DNA of 64,000 nt from Peredibacter sp045999315. GTDB lineage: Bacteria; Bdellovibrionota; Bacteriovoracia; Bacteriovoracales; Bacteriovoracaceae. Where the stretch lies: the NCBI RefSeq assembly GCF_045999315.1, contig NZ_CP174607.1, forward strand, positions 3,534,001 through 3,598,000, written 5' to 3'. The notes under the pieces were generated by a model. That model was not told the DNA's origin and ran no database searches. It saw only the letters and a program-made list of their open reading frames with translations. This document shows positions 25,041-34,900 of the stretch, in pieces (the first letter of the stretch is position 1; every line of letters starts with the position of its first letter). A program made the translations under genes and the position numbers.

Positions 25041-26747
25041 TTAAATGCTTAGTGTTTTACGTTCGCCCTTACCTACGTACATCTCGAACAGAACCTTACT
25101 TACGAAGTAAGAAGTGTAAACTGTTGTACAGATACCGATAAGAAGTGTTACGGCGAAACCACGAACTGGACCTGTACCAAAGTTAAGGAGACAGATACCA
25201 GCAAGAGCAGTTGTGATGTTAGCATCGGCAATTGCCCAGAAGGCCTTTTCAAAACCTACGCGAACGGATTCAAATGGAGTAAGTCCTGCACGAAGCTCTT
25301 CACGGATACGCTCATAAATAAGAATGTTACCATCCACCGCCATACCTACAGTAAGGGCGATACCGGCAATACCTGGAAGAGATAGAGTCGCACCAACACC
25401 GATCAAAATCGCCAGTGTGAAAAGAACGTTTAGAACGATAGTCACAGTCGCAATCAAACCAGAAAGTTTGTAGTAGAAACACATGAAAGCAAGAACGAGT
25501 AATGAACCAATCATGGCCGCGATCTGGGCCTTATCAATAGCATCAGCACCAAGAGAAGGACCAACTACACGTTGCTCTTCAAAGATAAGTTCAACAGGTA
25601 GAGCACCGGCACGTAGAACAAGAGCAAGGTCACGAGCTTCAGTCATTGTGGCGTTATAGTCACCAGCACCTAGAGTAATTTGAGCAGAACCACCAGCGAT
25701 TCGGCCTTGAACAACCGGAGCTGAGTAAACGTTACCGTCAAGAACGATGGCCAGACGCTTTCCAATGTTAGCACCTGTGATCTCTTCAAAAATCTTGGCA
25801 CCATTTGGTTTAAATTCAAGGCCAACATATGGACGGTTTTGTTGCTGATCAATACGAACAACAGCTTCTTGAAGTTCTTCACCAGTTAAACTTGAAGTTG
25901 TTTCAACCAGGTATGGCTCAAGATTTGTGATTTCGTTAGTTACTTTATTAACAGTTTTAGAGAAGGCGATTTCTGAACCAGCAGGAAGATCTGCTTTAAG
26001 GTTGTCGTTGATCTCACGAACGTAATCAGAGAAACGCTCCCCTTTCTTATATTCGATACCGGCCTTTTTAACTTTATCTAACCACTCAGTAAGGGCCGTA
26101 ACAGGAATATTATCGTTAACGAATTTGAATTCAAGCTTAGCAGTTTTACCGATTAGATCTTTGGCACGGTTGATGTCTTTCACACCTGGAAGCTGAACCA
26201 CGATACGGTCTGAACCTTGAGAAACGATTTCTGGTTCAGTTACACCAAACTCGTCAATACGGTTACGGATAACTTCTATCGACTTAGAAAGGGCCGTATC
26301 TTCGATCTCTCTTGTGAATTCGCGACCAAGACCATAAGTCAGAGTCGTTCCGTTTTCAGCAGTTAAGCGAAGTGGGTAGCTGTAAAACTCTTTTAGCTTG
26401 GCACGAGCAGCGTCCAGATCACTTTCTTTTGAAATGATGATCGAGTGCTTAGGATCTTTCGCGTCCGCCGCATCCAGGGTCCCCAACGTAGCATCAATAC
26501 CTACGTCTTTTAACGTAGCGATTGTCTTACGAGCGTAACCTGTTACTTCGTCACGGTAGACTTTGTTAAAGTCGATACCAAGAACCATGTATAGTCCGCC
26601 TTGTAGGTCCAATCCTAGATTGATCTTACTTTTAACCGGAAACGAACTATCGTCTTTAAGGTTTAGGAACGTTGGAGTGACTGCCATTAAAGCACCAATC
26701 ACTAACGCTGCTAAAAAACTAAATCTGAACCACCATCCCTTGGCCAT
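25041..26747 (-). CDS. secD: protein translocase subunit SecD
   Basis: 568 residues from the ATG at 26747, chosen because GGAG lies 5 bp upstream; a GTG at 26753 is in frame. The INLGLDLQGGLYMVLG motif follows the first helix. The large periplasmic P1 region spans about 60-380. The membrane core carries GIALTVGMAVDGNILIYERIREEL with the conserved Asp. It works with SecF and the SecYEG channel. yajC and tatA lie just upstream on the same strand, so this is an export-machinery cluster. Confidence 0.97.
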   Translation of the reverse strand: MAKGWWFRFSFLAALVIGALMAVTPTFLNLKDDSSFPVKSKINLGLDLQGGLYMVLGIDFNKVYRDEVTGYARKTIATLKDVGIDATLGTLDAADAKDPKHSIIISKESDLDAARAKLKEFYSYPLRLTAENGTTLTYGLGREFTREIEDTALSKSIEVIRNRIDEFGVTEPEIVSQGSDRIVVQLPGVKDINRAKDLIGKTAKLEFKFVNDNIPVTALTEWLDKVKKAGIEYKKGERFSDYVREINDNLKADLPAGSEIAFSKTVNKVTNEITNLEPYLVETTSSLTGEELQEAVVRIDQQQNRPYVGLEFKPNGAKIFEEITGANIGKRLAIVLDGNVYSAPVVQGRIAGGSAQITLGAGDYNATMTEARDLALVLRAGALPVELIFEEQRVVGPSLGADAIDKAQIAAMIGSLLVLAFMCFYYKLSGLIATVTIVLNVLFTLAILIGVGATLSLPGIAGIALTVGMAVDGNILIYERIREELRAGLTPFESVRVGFEKAFWAIADANITTALAGICLLNFGTGPVRGFAVTLLIGICTTVYTSYFVSKVLFEMYVGKGERKTLSI

Positions 26748-26825
26748 GTACACTCCGTGTCTATAAAAGGGTTTCTTAGATATATGATTTGAAAATTCTA
26801 AACAATTTAGGGAATTAGAGCAATG

Positions 26826-26852
26826 AATAGAAGGGCTTTTCGCCCTTCTATT
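26826..26852. terminator. hairpin between tatA and secD
   Basis: AATAGAAGGGC and GCCCTTCTATT form a perfect 11-bp stem with a 5-nt loop, right after the tatA stop at 26854. The flanks are A/T-rich. The minus-strand tail has only short T runs, so it could terminate partially and reduce secDF read-through. Confidence 0.6.
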
Positions 26853-26853
26853 T

Positions 26854-27111
26854 TTAAGAATGAGGAGTTTCTTTCTTTTCTTCGGTAGGCTGGTCTACTT
26901 TCTCTTCAGGGTGCTGAGTAGCGTCAGCGACCTTCTTGTGAGTAGAATCTGAGTCATCTTGCAATTGGTCACTAAAACCTTTCGCTGCATTTTGGAATTC
27001 ACGGATACCTTTTCCAAGGCCTTTTGCAAGCTCAGGAAGTTTTTTTGGTCCGATGAAAATCAGAGCAATTAAAAAGATGAGAATTAATTCGCCAAAACCT
27101 AAACCGAACAT
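26854..27111 (-). CDS. tatA: Sec-independent (Tat) translocase subunit TatA/TatB type
   Basis: 85 residues. One N-terminal helix (MFGLGFGELILIFLIALIFIGPKKLPEL) with the Phe-Gly hinge, then an amphipathic helix (AKGLGKGIREFQNAAKGF) and an acidic, Lys-rich tail. This is the TatA layout; it oligomerises to let folded proteins cross the inner membrane. The glutamate near residue 8 is the TatA/TatB-type polar residue. No tatC is in the window. It begins 3 bp after yajC. Confidence 0.9.
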   Translation of the reverse strand: MFGLGFGELILIFLIALIFIGPKKLPELAKGLGKGIREFQNAAKGFSDQLQDDSDSTHKKVADATQHPEEKVDQPTEEKKETPHS

Positions 27112-27114
27112 AGA

Positions 27115-27450
27115 TTACTTCTTAGCTTCTGTGAAAAGAGCAGCAGCTGAACCACCAATATGAGATTTAAGAACCTTCATTTTAGCTCCACCATCTAGCT
27201 CTAGAGTGACAACTTTATCTGCGATACCTGTTACTTTTCCAAGGATACCAGATTTTGTGTAAACTTCATCACCGTGAGCAAGTTTATTGATGAAATTTTG
27301 CTCTTCCTGCATACGTTTTTTCTGAGGACGGATCATCAGGAAGTACATCACTAAGAAAATTAGTACGAATGGAATGAATGAAATAAATGGTGATTGAGCA
27401 GGAGCGCCGTTAGCTTGTGCATGGGCAGATGAGATCAATAAATCAAACAT
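27115..27450 (-). CDS. yajC: Sec translocon accessory protein YajC
   Basis: 111 residues. One membrane helix (PFISFIPFVLIFLVMYFLMIRPQKKRMQEEQNF) with the typical 'IRPQ.KR' stop, followed by the small cytoplasmic beta domain (LAHGDEVYTKSGILGKVTGIADKVVTLEL). YajC associates with SecDF. The gene lies between tgt and tatA/secDF, the classic tgt-yajC-secDF order with tatA inserted. Confidence 0.96.
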   Translation of the reverse strand: MFDLLISSAHAQANGAPAQSPFISFIPFVLIFLVMYFLMIRPQKKRMQEEQNFINKLAHGDEVYTKSGILGKVTGIADKVVTLELDGGAKMKVLKSHIGGSAAALFTEAKK

Positions 27451-27462
27451 GGTAATCCTTTT

Positions 27463-28575
27463 TTATTCCCAACGGTTCGTTGTGTAGTTGTTATAAAATG
27501 TCTTGTAATATTCGTCAAATTCCCCTCTAAAAATCGCTTCTCTGGCGCCCTTCACCATCTGAAGGTAGAAGTGAATATTGTGATAACTAATAAGCTGCCC
27601 TGAGAGATATTCACCTACGTTAAATAAGTGGCGAATATAACTTCTTGAGTAGCGCGCACACACTTGGCATGAACATTCTGGATCAGGTGGAAGTTGATCT
27701 TCTAGGAAGCGGGCCTTCTTAATATTAAGTGGTCCATGAGTTGTGAGGAACTGACCATTACGTGCATTCCTCGTAGGAAGCACACAGTCAAACATATCGA
27801 GACCAGATTTAATTCCGTTTAACACATCGAGAGGTTTCCCTACTCCCATAAGGTAGCGAGGTTTTTCTTTCGGCATGGCCGGAACGAATTTTTTGCAAAA
27901 CTCGACCATCTCTTCGTTCTTTTCACCAACTGAAAGTCCACCAAGAGCATAGCCATCAAAATTAAGTTCCATTAATCCCTGCATGCTTTCCATGCGAAGA
28001 TCATAATGAAGGCCACCCTGGATAATTCCAAACAGGTGCTGGTGCTCTTTTAGCTCAACCGTTTTGCAGCGTTTTGCCCAACGATGAGTGAGCTCCATTG
28101 ATGTGCGAAGAGTTTCTTTCGTCGCCGGAAGTTTTGGACACTCATCAAAGGCCATGACGATATCAGAGCCCAGGGCCCGCTGAATTTCCATGGATTTTTC
28201 GGGAGTGATTAAGTGTCTTTTCCCATCAATGTGAGACTGGAATGTAACACCTTCTTCAGTAAGTTTATTAATGTCTGAAAGAGAGAAAACCTGATAACCA
28301 CCAGAGTCTGTGAGGATGGGACGGTCCCAGCTCATAAACTTATGTAGGCCCCCCATTTTTTCCACCAGCTCGTGACCTGGACGAAGAAACAAGTGATAGG
28401 TGTTTCCTAAAATGATCTGAGCATTCATGCGCTCAAGATCTTCCTGCCAGAGAGTTTTAACAGACGCGCGAGTTCCCACCGGCATAAAGATCGGAGTTTC
28501 AATTACACCATGGGAAGTATAAATGCGGCCGGCCCGGGCCTCGCCGGATGTGGCCTCTAACTGGAAAAAAGACAT
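27463..28575 (-). CDS. tgt: queuine tRNA-ribosyltransferase
   Basis: 370 residues. It exchanges guanine 34 for the queuosine precursor preQ1 in tRNAs with GUN anticodons. Visible motifs: D90 in ILTDSGGYQVFSL (general base/substrate site), ALGGLSVGE, the nucleophile Asp in MFDCVLPTRNARNG, and the C-terminal zinc site CSCQVC plus a later His. Length is typical. It is followed by yajC at 12 bp, and queA from the same pathway lies upstream, separated by the FecR gene. Confidence 0.97.
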   Translation of the reverse strand: MSFFQLEATSGEARAGRIYTSHGVIETPIFMPVGTRASVKTLWQEDLERMNAQIILGNTYHLFLRPGHELVEKMGGLHKFMSWDRPILTDSGGYQVFSLSDINKLTEEGVTFQSHIDGKRHLITPEKSMEIQRALGSDIVMAFDECPKLPATKETLRTSMELTHRWAKRCKTVELKEHQHLFGIIQGGLHYDLRMESMQGLMELNFDGYALGGLSVGEKNEEMVEFCKKFVPAMPKEKPRYLMGVGKPLDVLNGIKSGLDMFDCVLPTRNARNGQFLTTHGPLNIKKARFLEDQLPPDPECSCQVCARYSRSYIRHLFNVGEYLSGQLISYHNIHFYLQMVKGAREAIFRGEFDEYYKTFYNNYTTNRWE

Positions 28576-28644
28576 GAACTCTAAATACTCGAAATTTCTA
28601 AGATCGTCTAATAGATTCTAGGCGCGGAACCTCTTAATATCCCT

Positions 28645-29226
28645 TCATTCTGGCAATGCTGAATTAAATTGTTTCACCAGTTCAGGAGAAAGACTCAGAA
28701 CTTTTGAAAGTTCTTCTCCAAATCTTCCACCTATTCCGCCCCATTGATTTTTACCAATTAGCTTTGGCTCACTTTTTACGAGCTTCGCCTTCATTTCCAC
28801 TGATCCATCAAAACAAATGACTTCAGTTTCACCTAGAAGAGGATTGTAAGAAACGAAAAAGTTTGTCCCCCGAAGACCCATGGCCGCATTCTTAGTTTGA
28901 ATGCCTCCACCCTTCTTTACTTTAGAAGTTCCAGTGATCCATCGAGCAGCACCATGAAGAAGACTTAGCTCTGGAATTGTGACTTTATCGTTGAGACTCA
29001 TGTAAGAAGTGGTATTCGCCGCTAAAACAATTGTGGTCTGAGATTCTTCCAGAAGAATTTTTAAATAGGATTTGTCACTAACGACAAACTCGCCCGCACC
29101 TTTAAGAAGTGATGTGCTCTTGAGCGGATGTCCTCCGAAAGTCGCCTTTCCTTTAAGAACCAAAACTTTTGCTGAAGCAAACAGATCAAAAGAAACCAGT
29201 CCTAACAAGAGAAGAAGAAATTTCAT
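28645..29226 (-). CDS. exported FecR-domain protein
   Basis: 193 residues with a signal peptide (LFA-SAKV). The mature part is a FecR-like beta domain: an early 'VLKGKATFGGHPLKSTSLLKGAGEFVV' strand region and the hallmark IQTKNAAMGLRGTNFFVSYN. Stand-alone periplasmic FecR domains are often surface or sensory adaptors; no sigma/anti-sigma pair is nearby. The ATG overlaps the queA stop by 4 bp, so it rides on the queA transcript. Exact role unknown. Confidence 0.75.
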   Translation of the reverse strand: MKFLLLLLGLVSFDLFASAKVLVLKGKATFGGHPLKSTSLLKGAGEFVVSDKSYLKILLEESQTTIVLAANTTSYMSLNDKVTIPELSLLHGAARWITGTSKVKKGGGIQTKNAAMGLRGTNFFVSYNPLLGETEVICFDGSVEMKAKLVKSEPKLIGKNQWGGIGGRFGEELSKVLSLSPELVKQFNSALPE

Positions 29227-30284
29227 TTGCGGCCCTTTCTTAAAATGAGCATACCGTCTCCATATGAAAAGAAGCGGTACTTTTTCTCGATGGCGATTTT
29301 ATAAATTTCGAGTGTTTTTTCGCGGCCAATGAGTGCACTCACGAGCATCAAAAGCGATGATTCTGGTAAGTGAAAATTCGTTACCATGGCATCAATGGAA
29401 TGCACTTCTTTTCCAGGGTGAAGGAAAATTGAAGTTGAGTTTAAGCTCCCCGGATGATCAAACTGAACGTTCCCGTTCTTCCAAGAACTCTCAAGAGTTC
29501 TCAGAGTAGTGGTTCCCACTGCGATCCTGAATTTCGCGTTCTGAATGGTCGCTAGATTCTCTTTATCAATGGTGAAGAATTCTTCGTGCATCTTGTGCTC
29601 AAGAATGTTGTCCGCTTTCACTGGTGCGAATGTGCCGGCCCCCACGTGAAGAGTGACCGTGGCGATCTCGTGTCCTTCATTTTTAATTTTCTGAAGGAGT
29701 TCAGTGGAGAAATGAAGACCCGCAGTTGGTGCGGCCACTGAGCCAGTTTCTGCAGCGTACACCGTTTGATAGGTGCGTTTATCTTCTTCGTCGGACTCTC
29801 CGCCACGAATGTAAGGAGGAATAGGAATCTTTCCAATTTCTTCGAGGGTCTTAATCAGAGCATCGTGCGGAAGATTAAACTTCACACCAAATGTGCCGCC
29901 TCTAAGCTCCACGATCTCTGCTCTTAGGTTCCCAAAGATGAATTCATCCCCTACCTTTCTTTTTCCTGAAGCACGAACCATGGCCGGATAAATGCCATTT
30001 TCGTGAAGGAGAGAAAGGACAAAAACTTCGGCCTCACCTCCGCTGGGCTTGTTTCCAATCAAGCGACAAGGAAAGACCTTGGAACGGTTAAAAACCAGGG
30101 TCGAATGAGAAGGCAGAAACTTGGTGATTTCCGAGTAAGTTGAGTGAATGATTTCGCCGGTTTCTTCTTTATAGACCAAAAGCTTCGATGAGTGACGGTC
30201 AGGCACCGGGCGGTCGGCAATTAATTCTTTAGGTAGCTCAAAATGGTAGCTCGAGAGCTCAAAATCAGTCATTTTTTCATTCAC
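29223..30284 (-). CDS. queA: S-adenosylmethionine:tRNA ribosyltransferase-isomerase
   Basis: 353 residues. QueA moves the ribosyl of SAM to preQ1-tRNA, giving epoxyqueuosine. Conserved segments: ELIADRPVPDRHSSKLLV near the N-terminus, NRSKVFPCRLIG, TGSVAAPTAGLHFS, TLHVGAGTFAPVK, and the C-terminal TNFHLPESSLLMLVSALIG. Length is typical. Two start codons lie close together (M1 and M5). It groups with tgt as a queuosine cluster. Confidence 0.96.
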   Translation of the reverse strand: MNEKMTDFELSSYHFELPKELIADRPVPDRHSSKLLVYKEETGEIIHSTYSEITKFLPSHSTLVFNRSKVFPCRLIGNKPSGGEAEVFVLSLLHENGIYPAMVRASGKRKVGDEFIFGNLRAEIVELRGGTFGVKFNLPHDALIKTLEEIGKIPIPPYIRGGESDEEDKRTYQTVYAAETGSVAAPTAGLHFSTELLQKIKNEGHEIATVTLHVGAGTFAPVKADNILEHKMHEEFFTIDKENLATIQNAKFRIAVGTTTLRTLESSWKNGNVQFDHPGSLNSTSIFLHPGKEVHSIDAMVTNFHLPESSLLMLVSALIGREKTLEIYKIAIEKKYRFFSYGDGMLILRKGRK

Positions 30285-30333
30285 TCTTGGAAAAGGGGGA
30301 CACTCTTTGTAGGATGATTATAGGAGAATTCTT

Positions 30334-30609
30334 ATGATGAGAAAAATTCTAATTTTGTCCCTGGCCGCCCTATCTTTCAATGCTTTTGCTCAGACCGCTG
30401 AGGAAGAGGCCATTATTCTCAATCAAGAACTCCAATTTCTTGAAGACTCAGTTAACAACACACAAGCTGTTTCAATCAATACCCTGGACGTCGATGCCAA
30501 TAGAAACCGCGCCATCAATGACGAAGGTCTTGAGCGCACTTATTTTGGTGAAACAGAAGAAGACGTAGTGAGTACGAGGACAGCAAGTCCTAAGCGCCGA
30601 AGCAATTAG
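30334..30609 (+). CDS. small exported protein of unknown function
   Basis: 91 residues. Signal peptide MMRKILILSLAALSFNAFA-QTAE, then an acidic, low-complexity mature chain (QTAEEEAIILNQELQFLEDSVNN) ending in basic SPKRRSN. AGGAG lies 7 bp before the ATG. Only about 72 mature residues and no domain. Its stop overlaps the convergent 79-residue gene by 4 bp. Confidence 0.65.
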   Translation: MMRKILILSLAALSFNAFAQTAEEEAIILNQELQFLEDSVNNTQAVSINTLDVDANRNRAINDEGLERTYFGETEEDVVSTRTASPKRRSN

Positions 30610-30845
30610 GCCATTCCGAATCTTCTCGCCAGCGAAAGCACGGCTTCAGTCACTTCATCAATATACTGCTTAACGGCCTTGTACATCGCGAAGGTCTTCA
30701 CCTGCTCTAAAAGCATTTGAAAAATATTGTTCAGGATTTTGATCACGGGCTCGAGATTGAATTTTTTAATCACTAAATCAATCACAGAACTTGCCTCCTG
30801 AACGTCCTTACCTTTAACTACATAAAGTGGATTCTTCGTTTTCAT
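30606..30845 (-). CDS. small protein translationally coupled to parA
   Basis: 79 residues, predicted all-helical (ASSVIDLVIKKFNLEPVIKILNNIFQMLLEQVKTFAMYK...). The start codon shares its A with the parA stop (TAATG), so translation is coupled. It is not ParB-like: it is too short and has no helix-turn-helix or ParB box. It could be a partner or regulator of this ParA/MinD-type ATPase. No family recognised. Confidence 0.65.
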   Translation of the reverse strand: MKTKNPLYVVKGKDVQEASSVIDLVIKKFNLEPVIKILNNIFQMLLEQVKTFAMYKAVKQYIDEVTEAVLSLARRFGMA

Positions 30846-31696
30846 TAATTAAGCTCCTTGCTTACGGCCTCAGTCATAGAGACGAACTGTCGTTGCAGGT
30901 CTTTAAAGTCATTTGATTTGAAATGAAACACTGACTTTCTCTGAGCAAGGGACTTACCAAACTGAACCTTGTTTGTGAAAGCTTCGTGCATCGTTGCTTC
31001 CCCAAGTGTTTCTTTGATGTGCTCGAGATCGGTCGATGCCTGTTTTCTGCGAGTATCAAAAAGATTTGGAATATAGCCCAAGTTCTTAGGAGTCGAAGTA
31101 ATTTCCATTTCAGCGATATCCGCCACCACTTGCTGAATGTTCTTGAGACCTTGTTCCGAGAAACGATCTGGAACGAATGGATAAAGAACGCCATCAGTAG
31201 CGCACAGAATATTTACCACCAACAGACCCAGAGTTGGCGGACCGTCGATGATAATAACATCGTATTGAGAGCGAAGTTCAAATTTCTCGATGAATTTTTT
31301 AAGAATCAACTGTCTAGGTGCATTGATGCCCGCAACAGTGAGCTCAAAACCAGACAGTTCTTGGCCAGATGGAATAAGGTCAATATTTTCGTCTGTCTTA
31401 ATGATGACATCGTTTAAGAATGTTGAAGTATGAAGGGCCTTCAGTTCTTTAACTGAATTGATCAGAAGGTGATGAATGTTCTTACGATCATCTGAGGCCG
31501 GAATATCGAACAGCGAACTAAAATTCGCTTGAGGGTCCATATCAATACAAAGAACCTTCTTTCCTTGATGGGCAAAAGCATGGGCCAAGTTAAAGGCCAT
31601 GGTTGTTTTCCCTACTCCACCTTTTTGGTTCATCAGGGCGATGATGCGGGCCTGGTTTGCGGCGGGCGCTGGGTTTGCCTTGAAAAAAGAAAACAT
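30845..31696 (-). CDS. ParA-family ATPase
   Basis: 283 residues from the ATG at 31696, chosen for AAGGAGA 5 bp upstream. Deviant Walker A MNQKGGVGKTT (two lysines), switch I around CIDMDPQANFSSLF, and Walker B VIIIDGPPTLG. It is a ParA/Soj/MipZ-type ATPase used to position DNA or other cargo. There is no parB or parS nearby; the partner may be the coupled 79-residue protein. It could serve chromosome segregation or placement of surface machinery; the sequence cannot decide. Confidence 0.88.
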   Translation of the reverse strand: MFSFFKANPAPAANQARIIALMNQKGGVGKTTMAFNLAHAFAHQGKKVLCIDMDPQANFSSLFDIPASDDRKNIHHLLINSVKELKALHTSTFLNDVIIKTDENIDLIPSGQELSGFELTVAGINAPRQLILKKFIEKFELRSQYDVIIIDGPPTLGLLVVNILCATDGVLYPFVPDRFSEQGLKNIQQVVADIAEMEITSTPKNLGYIPNLFDTRRKQASTDLEHIKETLGEATMHEAFTNKVQFGKSLAQRKSVFHFKSNDFKDLQRQFVSMTEAVSKELN

Positions 31697-31878
31697 CCGG
31701 GTCTCCTTCAAAAATGCCAACAATTCTGGTCAAAATTCCGTTTTCCATAAAATTTTGCCCCTCGGGCGCCCCTTTGTAAACCCTCGAATTCTTAAGAGTC
31801 TGTGAGGACTTTCCGACTACTTCAATATGTTAAATGGGACAATAGTCTCATAAATAATTGTTTAAACGATGCCAAGTC

Positions 31879-31905
31879 TAAGGAATTTATGAAAAGTCCC
31901 GATAA
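31879..31905 (+). promoter_or_regulatory. FliA (sigma-28)-like promoter motif before the giant lipoprotein
   Basis: TAAGGAAT (31879-31886), 11 bp, CCCGATAA (31898-31905), 30 bp before the ATG at 31936. The -35 block and spacing are identical to those at 21857-21883. Confidence 0.55.
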
Positions 31906-31935
31906 AGCAGAGGACGGATCGAAAAGGAAAAGACC

Positions 31936-34900
31936 ATGGTTGGTTTAAAAACTTTCTGGATACTCATTAGCGCCCTCTTTTTATTCAGTGCTTGCGTGCC
32001 CTCCACCAAGCAAACTGAGTGCGGAACTAATGAAGCATTTAACTCTTCATTGAGAGCTTGTGTACCTGTGGTGCAAGGTCCAGATGCATTCATTCTGATT
32101 AATTCATACACTCCACTCTATACAACAACTGCTTTTAAATTTGATGTGGATCCAATTGAATTCAAAATTACAGTTTCAAACCCTTATGGCCAGGCCTACA
32201 CAATTGAATGGGAAAGAGTGTTTAATGGTCTTCCTGTAGCGATTGGTACAAACTCGCCTACTTATTTACAGTATCCATCTCTTCTTTCCTCTCAAGTTGG
32301 TACTCACATCATCACAGCAAAAATCAAAAACTCTTCTGGAACAATTGTGGATACTCACAGCTTCCAGTTAAAGATTGATGATGAGCCGAAGCCTACTATT
32401 AATACGACGACGTTGAATCCAAGTTCTTATGTGATTGATGTTTATCCAACAGATGCTCCTCAATCATTCAACTTCACAGTTAGAAACAATAACGCTGATA
32501 CAGCGATTCTTAACGTTTCAAGAATTTCTTGGACCGTAACTAAGAACGGTGCTGCTTATTATTCTGAGACAGATGCATTCACGAACTTCACTCCATCTGG
32601 AACGAACAATGCCTATCTCGGAACTTCACCAGTTCCTTACTTTGATCCGGCCGTTCACGGTGTAGGCAACTATGTTATCCGTGCGGTGGTTGAGAATACT
32701 TTCCCTGGCGAAGTTGTTGATTCATTCCAGTGGAACGTAAACGTAAGACAACCTGATCTAGCTAATGTTACGACAATTGCTCAACCAGCTCCGGGTGTGA
32801 CGATTACAGCGCACGATGGCGTTTCTTATAATGCTTATCCAACTTATAGCTGGATTCACACTGGAACGACTAAACCTAACTTCTGTGTGACGATTGATGA
32901 TAGAGATGGAACTTACTCTGGTGATGGTAAATCTATCCAAGTTAGATTTTATTTGAACTCTCTTGGTGGTGACATCTGTACCAAGAAGACTCTTGATACT
33001 CCAGGATCTCAAACGATCTGTTTGATTGATGCTAACAATTGTGATCCGGATGGTGCGAACGTTCCGTTTGATACAACTATTTTAAAATTTGCCAACGCAA
33101 GCTCAACTGCTCCTCAGGTTCATAAGGTGACTGCTCGTCTATTTGATGAAGCAACGACTTTAGAATTCCAGAGATCAGATGTTGTTCCTTCAAACGGTTC
33201 GTATCCAATTGAATGGGTTGTTAATAACCAACCTGTAAACGTGGCCCCTGCTCTCTCTTTTGGTGCAACTCAGCCAACAGGCTGTACATCCGCAGGAGCT
33301 TTCACGAGAACTGGTTGTCAGGTTTCTCAAGGAACAAACTTTACAGTTAGTTTTGTTGTTAAGGATGATTTTTACTCTGGAATTGCGAATGCTGCAGAAT
33401 TCTTATGGGATGTAAGACTTAAATACAATGGAACAGACGTATCGAGCCCTCCTACAAATACAACATGTACTAAAGCTTTCGGTACCGCAGTAACGGTTCC
33501 TGCGGCTTCTGGCCCAGCAACTGCTGTTACAGGTGGTGGTCAACAGTGGACTTGTACTCTCGCTGTTCCTCACTTTATTTCGACTGGTCCACTAAATCCT
33601 TCAGTTGGTTCTTACTCTGTAGTTGCAAGCATGCAAGATTCAGGCTCTCCTGTTGGAGGAGCCGGATTGATTTCACAAAGTTTAACTTGGAATTTAGTTG
33701 TTACTGAAACTAACCCTAGTGGGATCTCTGTATCTCCACAATCTACTCTTTTAGCTGATTCTCATGTAGCAAAAGGTGTCGCCATCCTTGATCCTGCTGA
33801 TGTTAATAGCTATGCAACAGAGCTAGACACAGTCACTTTCCGCTTAAATGTTACGGACAATGAATTAGACGATTTCAAATATCGTATCTCTCTTTGTACA
33901 CTTAATACTCCTTCAACTTGTACGTCATCAACACCAATTACTTCACCTTCATATGTTGATTTTTTAAGGTCTGTACAAGTCACACCGGCAACCAATCCGG
34001 TGCTTGTTCCTGCATTACTTTATACATTACCGGAAGATCTTTTACTCCAAGTATCTCCTCAACTAGATGTAAACCTAACAACAAGTGCAAAAGTATATTT
34101 TAAAGTCGACGTTATCGATACTCCAAGTGTTCCCCTCACCGCAAAAGTTACAGACACAGAAATTTTTGGTATCTATGTCCGTAACTATAACCCTGCTCCA
34201 GTAGTTAATACAGCTACGGCATCTCCAGCGGTTGGATCAACGAGTGTTGTGTACTCCGGTTATCAATTCACGATTGATCCTGGAATAGTTACAGACGCGT
34301 CAGGTCCTACAACAGAAAAGAATATTCAGTATCAATGGTATTCTAAGATTGGTGCTGGTGCGTGGACAGCAATCGCCGGAGCGACATCTGAAATTCTGAA
34401 ATATACTCCGGGGAACATTACCTCAAATATAGATATTAAACTTTGTGTTGGAGACAGACCTGCTGCAAATCCAATTTCTCCTGCTGGTAACTGTTCAGGA
34501 TCTTGGACTGTGACCCCTAAAAAATACTTGGAAACCCTTTCTGCAACTGGAATTGGTGGTCAAGTTGTAAACGAATTAGCAACTTGGTATGACGATACAA
34601 ACGTTGCCCCTAATACACGGGTCATCTATTCCGCATATACTGACGACGCTAATTACGTTTATGTAGAAAAAACTATTAAGAATGCTGCTGGAAATATTAA
34701 CATTAGCACTCAAACAATCCGCTTTTACGGTCTTAATGATCCTACCTTCAGCAAGACTGCAGCTATTTCAAATATTTCAATTTCCGGCTCAACCGACAGC
34801 GTATATGTAGCTTATCTTGCTAGCCATACTAATGCGCCATCAACAATGTATCCACGTGTTCGTCGAATTGATAAAAAGTATATCGATTCAGGATTCGGTG

